Shown here piece after piece: positions 54,541-63,440 of a stretch of 64,000 nucleotides of DNA. This stretch comes from Deltaproteobacteria bacterium (GTDB lineage: Bacteria; Myxococcota_A; UBA9042; PHBI01). Position numbers and translations under genes: made by a program. Below the pieces are notes generated by a model. That model was not told the origin of the DNA, did not search any database, and saw only the letters and a list, made by a program, of their open reading frames with translations. The DNA lies in NCBI GenBank assembly GCA_020632715.1, contig JACKFA010000005.1, forward strand, positions 646,952-710,951, written 5' to 3'. Position 1 is the stretch's first letter. The number at the start of each line of letters is the position of its first letter.

Positions 54541-54828
54541 CCGCTTCCGCCTGAACACGACCGGCTCGTTCGGTCGTGGTCGAGCTGGTGGAAGCCGCAC
54601 GATCCGTGTCTGGGTCCTCGGACCGTTATCAGAGAAGGTGCGCTTCCCCCGGTTCGGCGCCAACAGCGTTCGCGCGAAGAGTTCTCGTGGTGTCACCCTT
54701 CAGGGTGCACGGATAGGAGGCGGTGATGAGCTCGCTCAATCACACCCCACGCGCCGACCAGCTCACGGCCATAACCGACTGAGTCTTAAGACAAAAATAG
54801 ACGACCGTTCCTCTTGACGAGGAAGGAC

Positions 54829-54925
54829 CCATAGGAGACACGGAGACACGGAGGGGGCACGGAGGAGAGTGAGGGGGCGCCCTCCATCCCCTCCGTGCGT
54901 CCTCCGTGTCTCCGTGTCTCCGTGG
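54829..54925 (-). terminator. Long inverted repeat of CACGGAGA units after GH16
   Basis: A perfect 20-bp arm (GGAGACACGGAGACACGGAG at 54834-54853) pairs with its inverse at 54902-54921; the spacer contains a second GCACGGAGG/CCTCCGTGC pair, making one long hairpin. It lies 40 bp beyond the GH16 stop on the minus strand. Dispersed CACGGAGACACGGAG hairpins are seen in many bacterial genomes (recalled); here it could act as a terminator. Confidence 0.6.
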
Positions 54926-54964
54926 TTTCCCCCTGGAAACAGCGACTTGGGCCGGGACCCGAGC

Positions 54965-55813
54965 CTACGGCGTCCGCGCCAGCACCCGCACCCAGTCGAC
55001 CAGCATCGTCTGCGGGAAGCTCGTCGCCGCGTTCGGCGGCCCCACGTAGTTCCCGCCCACCGCCACGTTCAGGATGATGAAGAACGGGTGGTCGAACACC
55101 CAGTCGCCGCCCGCCGGCACCTGCGCGCTCGTCACGATGCTGTAGAGCACGTCGTCCACGAACCACGCCACGCGCCCCGGATCCCACTCCACCGCGAACA
55201 CGTGGAAGCCCTCGTCGAAGCGCTCCCCGTCCGGCAGGAAGTACTCGTCCGAGATCGGGTTCCCGCCCGAGAAGCCAGGCCCGTGCAGCGTCCCCGCCAC
55301 CACGTCCGGCTCCTGCCCCCGGAGCTCCATGATGTCGATCTCGCCGCTCCGCGGCCACCCGACCGTCGTCACGTCCTCGCCCAGCATCCAGAACGCCGGC
55401 CAGATCCCCGCCCCCGACGGCAGCTTGATCCGCGCCTCCACGCGCCCATATGTCGTCGCGAAGAGCCCCTGCGTCTTCACCCGCGCCGACGTATACTCCG
55501 CCCCGTCCCGCGCCTCCGCGCGCGCCGTGATCGCGAGCTCCCCCGACCCCGTCAGCGCCGCGTTGCCCGCGCCGTCCGTGTACGTCTGGAGCTCGTTGTT
55601 CCCCCAGCCGCTCTCCCCCCGCCCGAGGTCGAACGTCCAGCGCGACGCGTCCGGCCGCGCGCCCGCGTCGCCCTCGAACTCGTCCTCCCAGACCACCGTC
55701 CAGCCGCGCTCCACGCGCTGCGGCACGCCCTCGTCGGCCTTGTAGTCGCAGCCGGGCGAGCCGGCGAAGAGCGCCGCGCAGAGCGGCGACGCGAGCAGCG
55801 GACGGAGACGCAT
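54965..55813 (-). CDS. GH16 family glycoside hydrolase (laminarinase-type endo-beta-glucanase), lipoprotein
   Basis: 282 residues. Lipobox-like AGSPGC near residue 22. Single GH16 domain: VVWEDEFEGD at the start, GWGNNELQTYT, YGRVEARIKLPSGAGIWPAFWML and the catalytic GEIDIMEL (ExDxxE, about 156-163), then HVFAVEWDPGRVAWFVDD and PFFIILNVAVGGNY. Members of this type cut beta-1,3- or 1,3-1,4-glucans. Lipid anchoring would hold it at the cell surface. It is 30 bp downstream of the ROK regulator and likely in one operon with it. Confidence 0.9.
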   Translation of the reverse strand: MRLRPLLASPLCAALFAGSPGCDYKADEGVPQRVERGWTVVWEDEFEGDAGARPDASRWTFDLGRGESGWGNNELQTYTDGAGNAALTGSGELAITARAEARDGAEYTSARVKTQGLFATTYGRVEARIKLPSGAGIWPAFWMLGEDVTTVGWPRSGEIDIMELRGQEPDVVAGTLHGPGFSGGNPISDEYFLPDGERFDEGFHVFAVEWDPGRVAWFVDDVLYSIVTSAQVPAGGDWVFDHPFFIILNVAVGGNYVGPPNAATSFPQTMLVDWVRVLARTP

Positions 55814-55843
55814 GACGGTGACCTCCTGTCGTGACGTTCTGGC

Positions 55844-57121
55844 TCAGCCCGTGGCCGCCTGCGCGCCCTCGAGCCGGGGGAAGAGCGACGGGTCCGCGAG
55901 CGCCGCCTCGAGGACGCAGGTCGCCGCGCCGATCGCGACCTCCCGCTCCCCGAGCTCGCTCACCACGACCTCGGTGTCGTCGAGCGCGAGCCACAGCGTC
56001 CGCTTCTCGAGCGTCGCCCGCAGCGGCGCGAGCAGCGCCTCGCCAGCCCGCACGAGGCCGCCGCCGAGCACCACCGTCGCCGGGTTCGTCAGGTTCACGA
56101 GCCCCGCGATGGCGATCCCCAGGTGGCGCCCCGCCTCCTCGATGAGCTCGCGCGCGAGCGCGTCGCCGCCCTCCGCCGCCGCGACGATGCGCGCCACGGA
56201 CACGTCGCCCGCGTCGAGCCCCGTGGGCGTCCGCCCCGAAGCGATACCGGCGCGCGCGCGCTCCGCGAGGGCCCGCGCCCCGACCAGCGTCGCGAGGCAG
56301 CCGTTGAGGCCGCACATGCACGCCGGGCCCTGCGGGTCGACCACCACGTGGCCTATCTCCCCCGCGACCCCGGACGCGCCGCGATAGATCTCGCCGCGGA
56401 TGATGTGCCCGCAGCCGATGCCCGTGCCGACCTTCACGAACGCGAGGTCGCGCACCTTCGTGCCCGCGCCCCACCAGAGCTCGGCGAGCGCGCCGAGGTT
56501 GGCGTCGTTGTCGACCACCACGCGCCGCCCGAACGCCTCCTCGAGCCGCGCCGGGATGTCGTAGCCGACCCACTTGGGGAGCACGAGCCCCGAGAGGACC
56601 TCGGGCCGCGCAGGGTCCACGGGGCTCGGCACCCCGACCCCGACGCCCGCGAGCCGCTCCGGCGCGAGCCCCGCCTCCGCGAGCCCCTCCCGGATGAGCT
56701 CGACCATCAGCGCGAGCGTGCCGTCGGGGTCGTCGCGCACGTCGTGCGCCCGCGAGCGCCACGACTTCGGCTCGCCGCGCAGGTTCATCACGACCACGCC
56801 CACGTGGGAGGAGCCCATCTCCACGCCGACCACGCCGAGCGCGTCGTCCTCGAAGCCGAGCATCACGGGGCGCCGCCCGCCGAGCGACTCACCGGCCCCG
56901 CGGAACCCGATGAGCCCGGTGTCCATGAGGTCCGCGACGATCGCCGACACCGTCGAGCGCGAGAGCTCCGTGCGGCGCGCGAGCTCCGCCCGCGAGATGT
57001 TGCGCTCCCGCCACACGAGGTTCAGGAGGAGGCGCTCGTTCTGCGCGCGGACCTGCGCCGCGTTGACCTTGCCGGCCGCCGCGGCGCCCGCAGGATCGGG
57101 CAGCTGGAAGAACTCTTTCAT
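55844..57121 (-). CDS. ROK-family transcriptional repressor
   Basis: 425 residues, ATG 57121. N-terminal winged HTH (NERLLLNLVWRERNISRAELARRTELSRSTVSAIVADLMD), then the ROK sugar-kinase-like fold: VVGVEMGSSHVGVVVMNLRG, VGVGVPSPVDP, VVVDNDANLGALAE and the zinc site GHVVVDPQGPACMCGLNGC (His and three Cys). It most likely senses a glucan breakdown product and represses the locus. Two palindromes of the TTAGTTTGT type, before 48639 and before 62274, are the expected operators. The gene lies between the binding lipoprotein and the GH16 gene on the same strand. Confidence 0.92.
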   Translation of the reverse strand: MKEFFQLPDPAGAAAAGKVNAAQVRAQNERLLLNLVWRERNISRAELARRTELSRSTVSAIVADLMDTGLIGFRGAGESLGGRRPVMLGFEDDALGVVGVEMGSSHVGVVVMNLRGEPKSWRSRAHDVRDDPDGTLALMVELIREGLAEAGLAPERLAGVGVGVPSPVDPARPEVLSGLVLPKWVGYDIPARLEEAFGRRVVVDNDANLGALAELWWGAGTKVRDLAFVKVGTGIGCGHIIRGEIYRGASGVAGEIGHVVVDPQGPACMCGLNGCLATLVGARALAERARAGIASGRTPTGLDAGDVSVARIVAAAEGGDALARELIEEAGRHLGIAIAGLVNLTNPATVVLGGGLVRAGEALLAPLRATLEKRTLWLALDDTEVVVSELGEREVAIGAATCVLEAALADPSLFPRLEGAQAATG

Positions 57122-57174
57122 GAGGCGTCCCGGCCCGAGCGCGGCCGACGTGTGGCGCGCGCCCGGCGCCGCGC

Positions 57175-60100
57175 TCAGAGGCTCGTGGTGAAGTAGATGT
57201 TGTCGACGAAGATCGTGGCGCCCTCGCCCGAGCCCGCGTCGTCCAGCTTGAGCTGGATGATGTGCGAGAGATCGACGCCCGTGAACGAGGAGAGCGGGAT
57301 GTCCAGGCTCTTCCAGGCCGCCTCGGTCGTCGGCAGCGTCACCGACGCCTCGACCGGGCCCGGGCTGATGAGGAACAGTCTCACCGTCGCAGGCGCGGCC
57401 GTCCAGTAGTCGATGTGCAGCGTGTCGCGCCCGCTCACGTCCTGCGGGTTCCCGGCGAAGTCGATGCCCTGGTAGTTGAGACCCGCGTACCGGGCCGTGT
57501 CGTCGCCTGCGATCGACACGAGCGCGTACGCCGTCGCCTGCCCCCAGCCCGGGTTCATGTCGACGCCGTCGACCGCCGTGTAGGCGCCGCTGAAGATGGC
57601 CGTCACCTGGCCCGCCGCCGCCGTCGGAGCGGGCGCCGCCTCGCTCGGCTCCGTCGGCCCCGTCGGCCCGCCGCCCCCCGTCGCCACGACGCGCACGTTG
57701 TCGAGCAGCACGGCGCCACCCGCGCCCGAGAAGGCGCCCGCCGCGAAGGTGAGCTGGAAGCGGAACGTGCCCGCGCCCGCCGCGACCCCGTCGTACGTGA
57801 AGGAGAGCGGCGTCCACGCGGTGTCGCTGAGGCCGGCGTTCTGGAGGTCGAACTCGTTCTTCACGCCGACGCCCGGCACCTCGGTCTGCAGGTGGAGCGC
57901 CGCGCCCACGAGCGGCGTCGACACCTTCACGTCGAAGGACACGGTCACGCTCGTGCCGCCGCCGTAGTCGAGCCCGCTCCCCACGTACTGGAAGATGTAG
58001 GCCTTGCCGGCGTCCTCGGTGTTCAGCCCGCCGATGTCCAGCGCGCCGCCCGGGTTGCCCGCGCCGTCCGCCCACGCGAGGGTGCCCTCGGCGCTGTCGG
58101 CGTTCGCGAGCTTCTGCCAGCCGGCGGTCGACGCGCCGTCGTCGAACGTCAGCGCGAGGACCTCCGTCTCCGCCGGCGCCGCGGCGCAGGCGCCCCAGGC
58201 CGTGAGCGGGAGGTCGACCGGCGCGTCCACGACCGTCAGCGGCCGGTTCGTGAAGCCGCCGTCGGTCACGCCGCACTCGACGGGCACCGACTCGTCGGAC
58301 TGCCACTCGTTGACCTGGAACTTGTAGGCGTACGTCCCGGCCGGGATCGCGAAGGTGCCGCTCCAGACGCCGTCCGCGCCCTTCGTGAGCGGCGTGCAGC
58401 CGCCGCACCAGTCGCCGAAGGTCGGGTCGACCTCGCTCTGGAAGTCGCCGCTCACGTAGACGACGTCGGTGTCCGCGAGGCCGAGGGCCGACGCGTCCAC
58501 GGAGAACGCGACGTCGTAGCGGCAGCTCCCGTCGTCGCTCGTGGCGGCGGCGTCGTAGTTGGTCGCGTCGTCGTCCGTGCAGCCGCCGACGCCCGCGCCC
58601 TTCGGGGCGACGCGCACGTTGTCGAGGTAGAGCCCGCCGCCGGCCCCGACGAACGCGCCCGAGGCGATGTTGAGCTGGAAGCGGAGCGTGCTCGCGTCGA
58701 CCGCGACGCCGTCGTAGTCGAAGGAGAGCGAGGTCCACGCGGTGTCGCTGATGCCGGCGTTCTGGAGGTCGAGCTCGTCCTTCACGCCGACGCCGGCGAT
58801 CTCGGTCTGCAGGTGCAGCGCCGCGCCGACGAGCGGTGTTGCGACCTTCACGTCGAACGACACGGTCACCGACGTCGCGCCGCCGTAGTCGAGCCCGCTC
58901 GCGAGGTACTGGAAGATGTAGGCCTTGCCGTCGGTCCCGGTGTTCACGCCGCCGACCTCGAGCGCGCCGCCGGGGTTCCCGCCGCCGTCGACCCACGCGA
59001 GCGTGCCCTCGGCGCTGTCCGCGTTCGCCACCTTCTGCCAGCCGTCGGTCGACGTCGCGTCGTCGAACGTCAGGAGCAGGATGTCGCCTGCCGGCGGCGC
59101 CACCGCGCACCCGCCCCACGCCGGCGTCGGCAGCACGACCGGCGCGTCGACCACGACGAGCCCGCGGTTCGTGAAGCCGCCGTCGGTGACCCCGCACTCG
59201 GTCGGCACGGCCTCGTCCGACGCCCACTCGTTCACCTGGAACTTGTAGGCGTACGTCCCGGGCGGCACCGCGAAGGTCCCGCTCCAGACGCCGTCCGCGC
59301 CCTTCACGAGCGGCGTGCAGCCGCCGCACCAGTCGCTGAACGCCTGGTCGAGCTCGCTCTGGAAGTCGCCGCTCACGTAGACGACGTCGGCGTCGCCGAG
59401 GCCCTGGGCCGAGACGTCCACGGAGAACGTGACGTCGTAGCGGCAGCTGCCGTCGTCGGAGGTGGCCGCGGCGTCGTAGTTGGCGGCGTCCGCGTCCGTG
59501 CAGCCGACGCCCGCCGGGTCGGCCGTCCACGCGATGTCGTCGATGTAGAACGCGACGGTCCCGCTCGTCGGGGCCTCCGCGACCCAGCCGAAGCCGCCGG
59601 CGACGTCGTCGTAGGTGGTGCCCGCGAGGTCGACCACGTAGGCGGTCGGCGTCGTCGAGAGCGTGATGACGCTGGTCGTGCGCTCGAAGCCGTCGCTCGC
59701 GTAGCCGGCGATGAACCTCACCTTCTCGCCGCCGACGGCACCCCACGCCCAGAGCGTGATCTTCGTCGCCCCGGGGTCGATCGGGAGCCCGGGCAGGTCG
59801 CCCCAGTTGTCCTCGGGGAACTGCCAGAAGACGCCGCCCCAGCCGGCGCCTCCCGGGGTGTAGACGGCGCTGTGGCAGTCGCCGCGCGCGTCACCGGCGC
59901 GCTCGGGGCACGGGGTCGCGTCCTGCACGATGCCGCCGCTCTCGCCGTCGCCCATGAAGCCGCTCGGGACGTAGTGGTCGTCGACCACGAAGGGCAGCGA
60001 CGCGCGGTCGTACTCGCACGACGAGTCGTCGACCGTCGCCGTGTCGTCGTAGTTGTTGGCGTTGGGGTCGGTGCAGCCGAGCACCTCGCCGCCGGTGTCG

Positions 60101-62274
60101 TTCGTCCACGTGATGTCGTCGACGTAGAAGGTGACGCCGCCCGCGGCCGTGACCCAGCCGAAGCCGCCGGCCACGTCCGTGTAGTCGGCGCCGATGAGGT
60201 TGACGCTGTACTCCGTGGGCGTCGTCGTGAGCGTGATCTCCCCGCTGTCGCGCTCGAAGCCGTCGCTCGGGTAGCCGGCCAGGAACTTCACGACCTCGCC
60301 GCCGGTCGCTCCCCACGCCCAGAACGTGACCTTCGTCGCCCCCTCGGCGATGAGGAGCCCGGGCCCGTCGCCCCAGTTGCCGTCCGGGTTCTGCCACCAG
60401 ACGCCCGCGAAGCCGCCGCTCCCCGGCGTCCACGTGAAGCCGTGGCAGAGCCCCGCCTGGTCGCCCGCGCGCATCGGGCACGCGACGGTGGCGTCGACGT
60501 TGTTGGCCTCCCCCTCCGGGAAGAAGCCGCTCGGGCCGTAGTAGTCGTCGAGCGCGAACGGGAGCGCCACGCCCGTCTCGGGCGCGCAGGCCCCGAAGGG
60601 CGCCGTCGGCAGCACGATCGGCGCGTCGACCACGGTGACCGCGCGGTTCACGAAGTCGCCCGTCTGGAGGCCGCACGCGGCCGGCACCTGCTCCCAGTTC
60701 GTGCCGTCGATGGTGAACTTGTACTCCCAGGTGTCCGCGGCGAGCGGCACCGTGAGCTCCCAGACGCCCGCCGTCGCGGTCTCCGTCATCGGGGCGCAGC
60801 TCCCGCACCGGTCGTTGAACTCACCGTTCAGGTAGACCGTGGTCGCCGTCTGCCCGGTCACGTCCACGCGGAACGTGACGTCGTAGGTGCAGCTCCCGTC
60901 GTCGCTCGTCGCGGCCGCGTCGTAGTTCGTGGCGTCGGAGTCCGTGCAGCCGGCGCCCACGGCGACCTCGTCGGTCATCTCGATGTCGTCGACGTAGAAG
61001 GTGACGGCGCCGTTGGCCGTGACCCAGCCGAAGCCGCCGGCGATGTCGGTGTAGCTGACGCCGGTGAGGTCGATGCGGTACTCGGTCGGGGTGGTCGTCA
61101 GCGTGATCTCGCCGCTGTCGCGCTCGTAGCCGTCCGTCGGGTAGCCGCTCAGGAACTTCACGACCTCGCCGCCGTTCTGCCCCCACGCCCAGAACGTGAT
61201 GGCCGTGGCGCCCGCGTCGACCGCGAGCCCGTCGACGCCGCCGTCGCCCCAGTTGCCGTCCGGGAACTGCCACCAGACGCCCGCGAACGCCTCGGTGCCC
61301 GGGGTCCACGAGAAGCCGTGGCAGTCGCCGAGCTCGTCGCCCGCGCGCTCCGGGCAGACGAGGGTCCCGTCGATGTTGTCGCCCTCGGCGGCCGGGAAGT
61401 AGCCGCTCGGCGCGTACCAGGCGTCGATGGCGAAGGGGAGCGCCACGGCGTCGTAGGTGCACGAGCCGTCGTCGACCTCGGCGGTGTCGTCGTAGTTGTT
61501 GGCGAGCGGGTCCGTGCAGCCGGCGGCCGCGCCCGCGTCGGTCATCTCGATGTCGTCGACGTAGAGGGTCACGGCGGCCCCGCCGGCGGCGCCCGTGGCG
61601 ACCCAGCCGAAGCCGCCCGCGATGTCGGTGTAGGTCGCGCCGTCGAGGACCAGCGTGTACTCGGTGGGCGTCGTGGTGAGCGTGATCTCGCCCGTGTCGC
61701 GCTCGAAGCCGTCGCTCGCGTAGCCGCTCACGAACTTCACGGTCTCGCCGCCGCTCGCGCCCCACGCCCAGAAGGTGATGGCCTTCGCGCCCGCCGGCAC
61801 GACGAGGCCGGGGTCGTCGCCCCAGTTGCCCTCGGGGTACTGCCACCAGACGCCGGCGAAGTCGCCCGCGCCGGGCGTCCACGTGAAGCCGTGGCAGAGG
61901 CCGACCTCGTCGCCGGCGCGGCTCGGGCACGCCGCGGTCGCGATGTTCGTGGCCTCGCCGGCCGGGAAGTAGCCGCTCGCGGCGTAGTAGTCGTCGATCG
62001 CGAAGGGGAGCGTGACGCCGCCGCCGCCCGTGTCGGTCGTGTCGGTGCCGACGCTGTCGCCGCCGGTGTCCGCGACGGTGTCGCCGCCGACGGTGTCGCC
62101 GCTGGTGTCGCCGCCGACCGTGTCGCCGCTCGCGACGCAGTCGCCGTTGATGAGGACGGTGCCGGCGGGGCACGTGCCCGACGACGTGTCATCGTCCGGG
62201 CAGGCCGTGAACAGCGCCGTTCCGGCCAACAGCGCGACGACGTGGGTGACGGACCGACGTAGGCGAGCGCTCAT
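57175..62274 (-). CDS. Giant carbohydrate-binding repeat lipoprotein
   Basis: 1699 residues; lipobox FTAC and an Asp/Thr/Gly linker (GDTVGGDT). Four copies of a ~150-residue jelly-roll module (LPFAIDDYY.SGYFP, CHGFTWTPG, VWWQ.PEGNWGD, TFWAWGA.GGE.VKF, YTDIAGGFGW, VTFYVDDI) alternate with Ca-loop-like linkers GCTDPxANNYDxxAxxDDGSC. Three starch-binding-like modules (VYLNGEFND, VVYVSGDFQSE x2) and two CBM-like modules (LTFDDATSTDGWQK) follow, then a C-terminal binding module ending IFVDNIYFTTSL. Probably captures polysaccharide at the surface. Promoter and ROK-type operator are directly upstream. A related module occurs in the gene cut by the right window edge. Confidence 0.83.
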   Translation of the reverse strand: MSARLRRSVTHVVALLAGTALFTACPDDDTSSGTCPAGTVLINGDCVASGDTVGGDTSGDTVGGDTVADTGGDSVGTDTTDTGGGGVTLPFAIDDYYAASGYFPAGEATNIATAACPSRAGDEVGLCHGFTWTPGAGDFAGVWWQYPEGNWGDDPGLVVPAGAKAITFWAWGASGGETVKFVSGYASDGFERDTGEITLTTTPTEYTLVLDGATYTDIAGGFGWVATGAAGGAAVTLYVDDIEMTDAGAAAGCTDPLANNYDDTAEVDDGSCTYDAVALPFAIDAWYAPSGYFPAAEGDNIDGTLVCPERAGDELGDCHGFSWTPGTEAFAGVWWQFPDGNWGDGGVDGLAVDAGATAITFWAWGQNGGEVVKFLSGYPTDGYERDSGEITLTTTPTEYRIDLTGVSYTDIAGGFGWVTANGAVTFYVDDIEMTDEVAVGAGCTDSDATNYDAAATSDDGSCTYDVTFRVDVTGQTATTVYLNGEFNDRCGSCAPMTETATAGVWELTVPLAADTWEYKFTIDGTNWEQVPAACGLQTGDFVNRAVTVVDAPIVLPTAPFGACAPETGVALPFALDDYYGPSGFFPEGEANNVDATVACPMRAGDQAGLCHGFTWTPGSGGFAGVWWQNPDGNWGDGPGLLIAEGATKVTFWAWGATGGEVVKFLAGYPSDGFERDSGEITLTTTPTEYSVNLIGADYTDVAGGFGWVTAAGGVTFYVDDITWTNDTGGEVLGCTDPNANNYDDTATVDDSSCEYDRASLPFVVDDHYVPSGFMGDGESGGIVQDATPCPERAGDARGDCHSAVYTPGGAGWGGVFWQFPEDNWGDLPGLPIDPGATKITLWAWGAVGGEKVRFIAGYASDGFERTTSVITLSTTPTAYVVDLAGTTYDDVAGGFGWVAEAPTSGTVAFYIDDIAWTADPAGVGCTDADAANYDAAATSDDGSCRYDVTFSVDVSAQGLGDADVVYVSGDFQSELDQAFSDWCGGCTPLVKGADGVWSGTFAVPPGTYAYKFQVNEWASDEAVPTECGVTDGGFTNRGLVVVDAPVVLPTPAWGGCAVAPPAGDILLLTFDDATSTDGWQKVANADSAEGTLAWVDGGGNPGGALEVGGVNTGTDGKAYIFQYLASGLDYGGATSVTVSFDVKVATPLVGAALHLQTEIAGVGVKDELDLQNAGISDTAWTSLSFDYDGVAVDASTLRFQLNIASGAFVGAGGGLYLDNVRVAPKGAGVGGCTDDDATNYDAAATSDDGSCRYDVAFSVDASALGLADTDVVYVSGDFQSEVDPTFGDWCGGCTPLTKGADGVWSGTFAIPAGTYAYKFQVNEWQSDESVPVECGVTDGGFTNRPLTVVDAPVDLPLTAWGACAAAPAETEVLALTFDDGASTAGWQKLANADSAEGTLAWADGAGNPGGALDIGGLNTEDAGKAYIFQYVGSGLDYGGGTSVTVSFDVKVSTPLVGAALHLQTEVPGVGVKNEFDLQNAGLSDTAWTPLSFTYDGVAAGAGTFRFQLTFAAGAFSGAGGAVLLDNVRVVATGGGGPTGPTEPSEAAPAPTAAAGQVTAIFSGAYTAVDGVDMNPGWGQATAYALVSIAGDDTARYAGLNYQGIDFAGNPQDVSGRDTLHIDYWTAAPATVRLFLISPGPVEASVTLPTTEAAWKSLDIPLSSFTGVDLSHIIQLKLDDAGSGEGATIFVDNIYFTTSL

Positions 62275-62287
62275 TGGAAGCCTCCAC

Positions 62288-62331
62288 TTAGTTTGTCAAC
62301 ACAACTAACTATGCGGCGCGGGTCGTGTCAA
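62288..62331 (-). promoter_or_regulatory. Promoter with ROK-type operator before the carbohydrate-binding lipoprotein
   Basis: Read on the minus strand: TTGACA (62331-62326), 18 bp, TAGTTG (62307-62302). The -10 lies in TTAGTTGTGTTGACAAACTAA (62308-62288), arms TTAGTT/AACTAA, directly before GGAGG and the ATG at 62274. The -35 overlaps the stop of the GH17 gene. The layout is the same as at 48583-48630. Confidence 0.7.
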
Positions 62332-63440
62332 GGGGGCGGCGGCGATTCCGTGTCGCCCGCTCCCGGCGCGGGCGCGAGGTCCGGATAGCGGCCGGCGATC
62401 GCGGCCTTCGGGCGCCGGTCCACGTCGAAGAGGCCCCAGTGCTTCTCGGCGCCGTCGGGGTCGGCGGGGTCCCCCTTCCACGGCTCGTCGAACGCCTCGA
62501 AGAGGAAGGTCGTGACGCGGTTGTCGCGCGCCCACGCCGTGAGCTCAGCGACGTAGCGCGCCTGCGCGGCCTCGCTCGCGCGCGGGCCGAACTCCGAGGC
62601 GACCGACGGCCAGCCGGCCTCCCCGATGGCGAGGCGCGCGCCCGGGACGGCGTCGCGGACCGACTGCACGTTGGCGATCGTGTAGGCGAGGGCCTCGTCG
62701 ACGGTCTTCTCCTCCCACGCCGGGTAGGTGTGGATGGCGAGGAAGTCGAGCACCTCCATGAGGCGCGGCCCGTGCTCGCGGAGCGGCACGTAGTTGTCGC
62801 AGGTCGTCACGGGCTGCGCGATCGCGGCCTTCACGCGGCGCGCGTACGCGAGGAGGGCGTCGACGCTCACGAGGTGGTCGTTCCACGAGACGAGCGCCTC
62901 GTTGCCGACGTTGACCGCGACGACGACGTCGTCGTAGCGCCGCGCGAGGGCGATGGCGCGCTCGATCTCGGCGGCGTTGTCGACCGCGTTCCGCGCGAGC
63001 TCGTCGGCCGGGATGGGCTCGGTGAGCCAGGCGCAGCCCTCGTGGTTGCTGATCTCCGCCTTCAACCACGCGCCGAGCATCACCTTCAGCGGGAGCCGCG
63101 CCTCGCGGATCGTCGCGAGCACCGTCTCCGACAAGCGCCCCGAGTCGTAGAGGCGGATGAGCGGGAAGTGGCCGCCGCGCGCGATGAGCTCGAGGTCCTC
63201 GAGGATCTGGGCGCGCGACGGCGCGACCTCGCCGTCGCCGCGGTCCGGGTGCTGGCCGCGGCGGTAGCCCGAGTAGGCCACGGCCACCGCGGTCCCGGCT
63301 AGGAGCGCGCCCGGCGACTGCGCGATGGGGGCGCGCGCCGGAGCCTCCGAGGCCGGCGGGAGCGAGGCGCAGCCGGCGGCCGCGACGAGCGGCGGCAGAG
63401 CGATGAGCAGGAGCAGGAGCAGGCGGCGGTGGCGCGTCAT
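62328..63440 (-). CDS. GH17-like beta-1,3-glucanase, exported lipoprotein
   Basis: 370 residues from ATG 63440. Signal peptide RRLLLLLLIALPPLVAAAGC with lipobox. TIM-barrel signatures of GH17: VAYSGYRRGQHPDRGDGEVA, IRLYDSGR, acid/base Glu in VNVGNEALVSW (about 180), LDFLAIHTYPAW, nucleophile Glu in AIGEAGWPS (about 272), and FLFEAFDEPWKG. It would hydrolyse or transglycosylate beta-1,3-glucan. Its start overlaps the stop of the upstream binding-protein gene (ATGA), so the two are translationally coupled. Confidence 0.9.
   Translation of the reverse strand: MTRHRRLLLLLLIALPPLVAAAGCASLPPASEAPARAPIAQSPGALLAGTAVAVAYSGYRRGQHPDRGDGEVAPSRAQILEDLELIARGGHFPLIRLYDSGRLSETVLATIREARLPLKVMLGAWLKAEISNHEGCAWLTEPIPADELARNAVDNAAEIERAIALARRYDDVVVAVNVGNEALVSWNDHLVSVDALLAYARRVKAAIAQPVTTCDNYVPLREHGPRLMEVLDFLAIHTYPAWEEKTVDEALAYTIANVQSVRDAVPGARLAIGEAGWPSVASEFGPRASEAAQARYVAELTAWARDNRVTTFLFEAFDEPWKGDPADPDGAEKHWGLFDVDRRPKAAIAGRYPDLAPAPGAGDTESPPPP

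Noticed and set aside
57262..62262. 1666-residue open frame on the plus strand
   Set aside because: Shadow of the carbohydrate-binding lipoprotein; Arg/Val/Asp-rich sequence with no recognisable motif.
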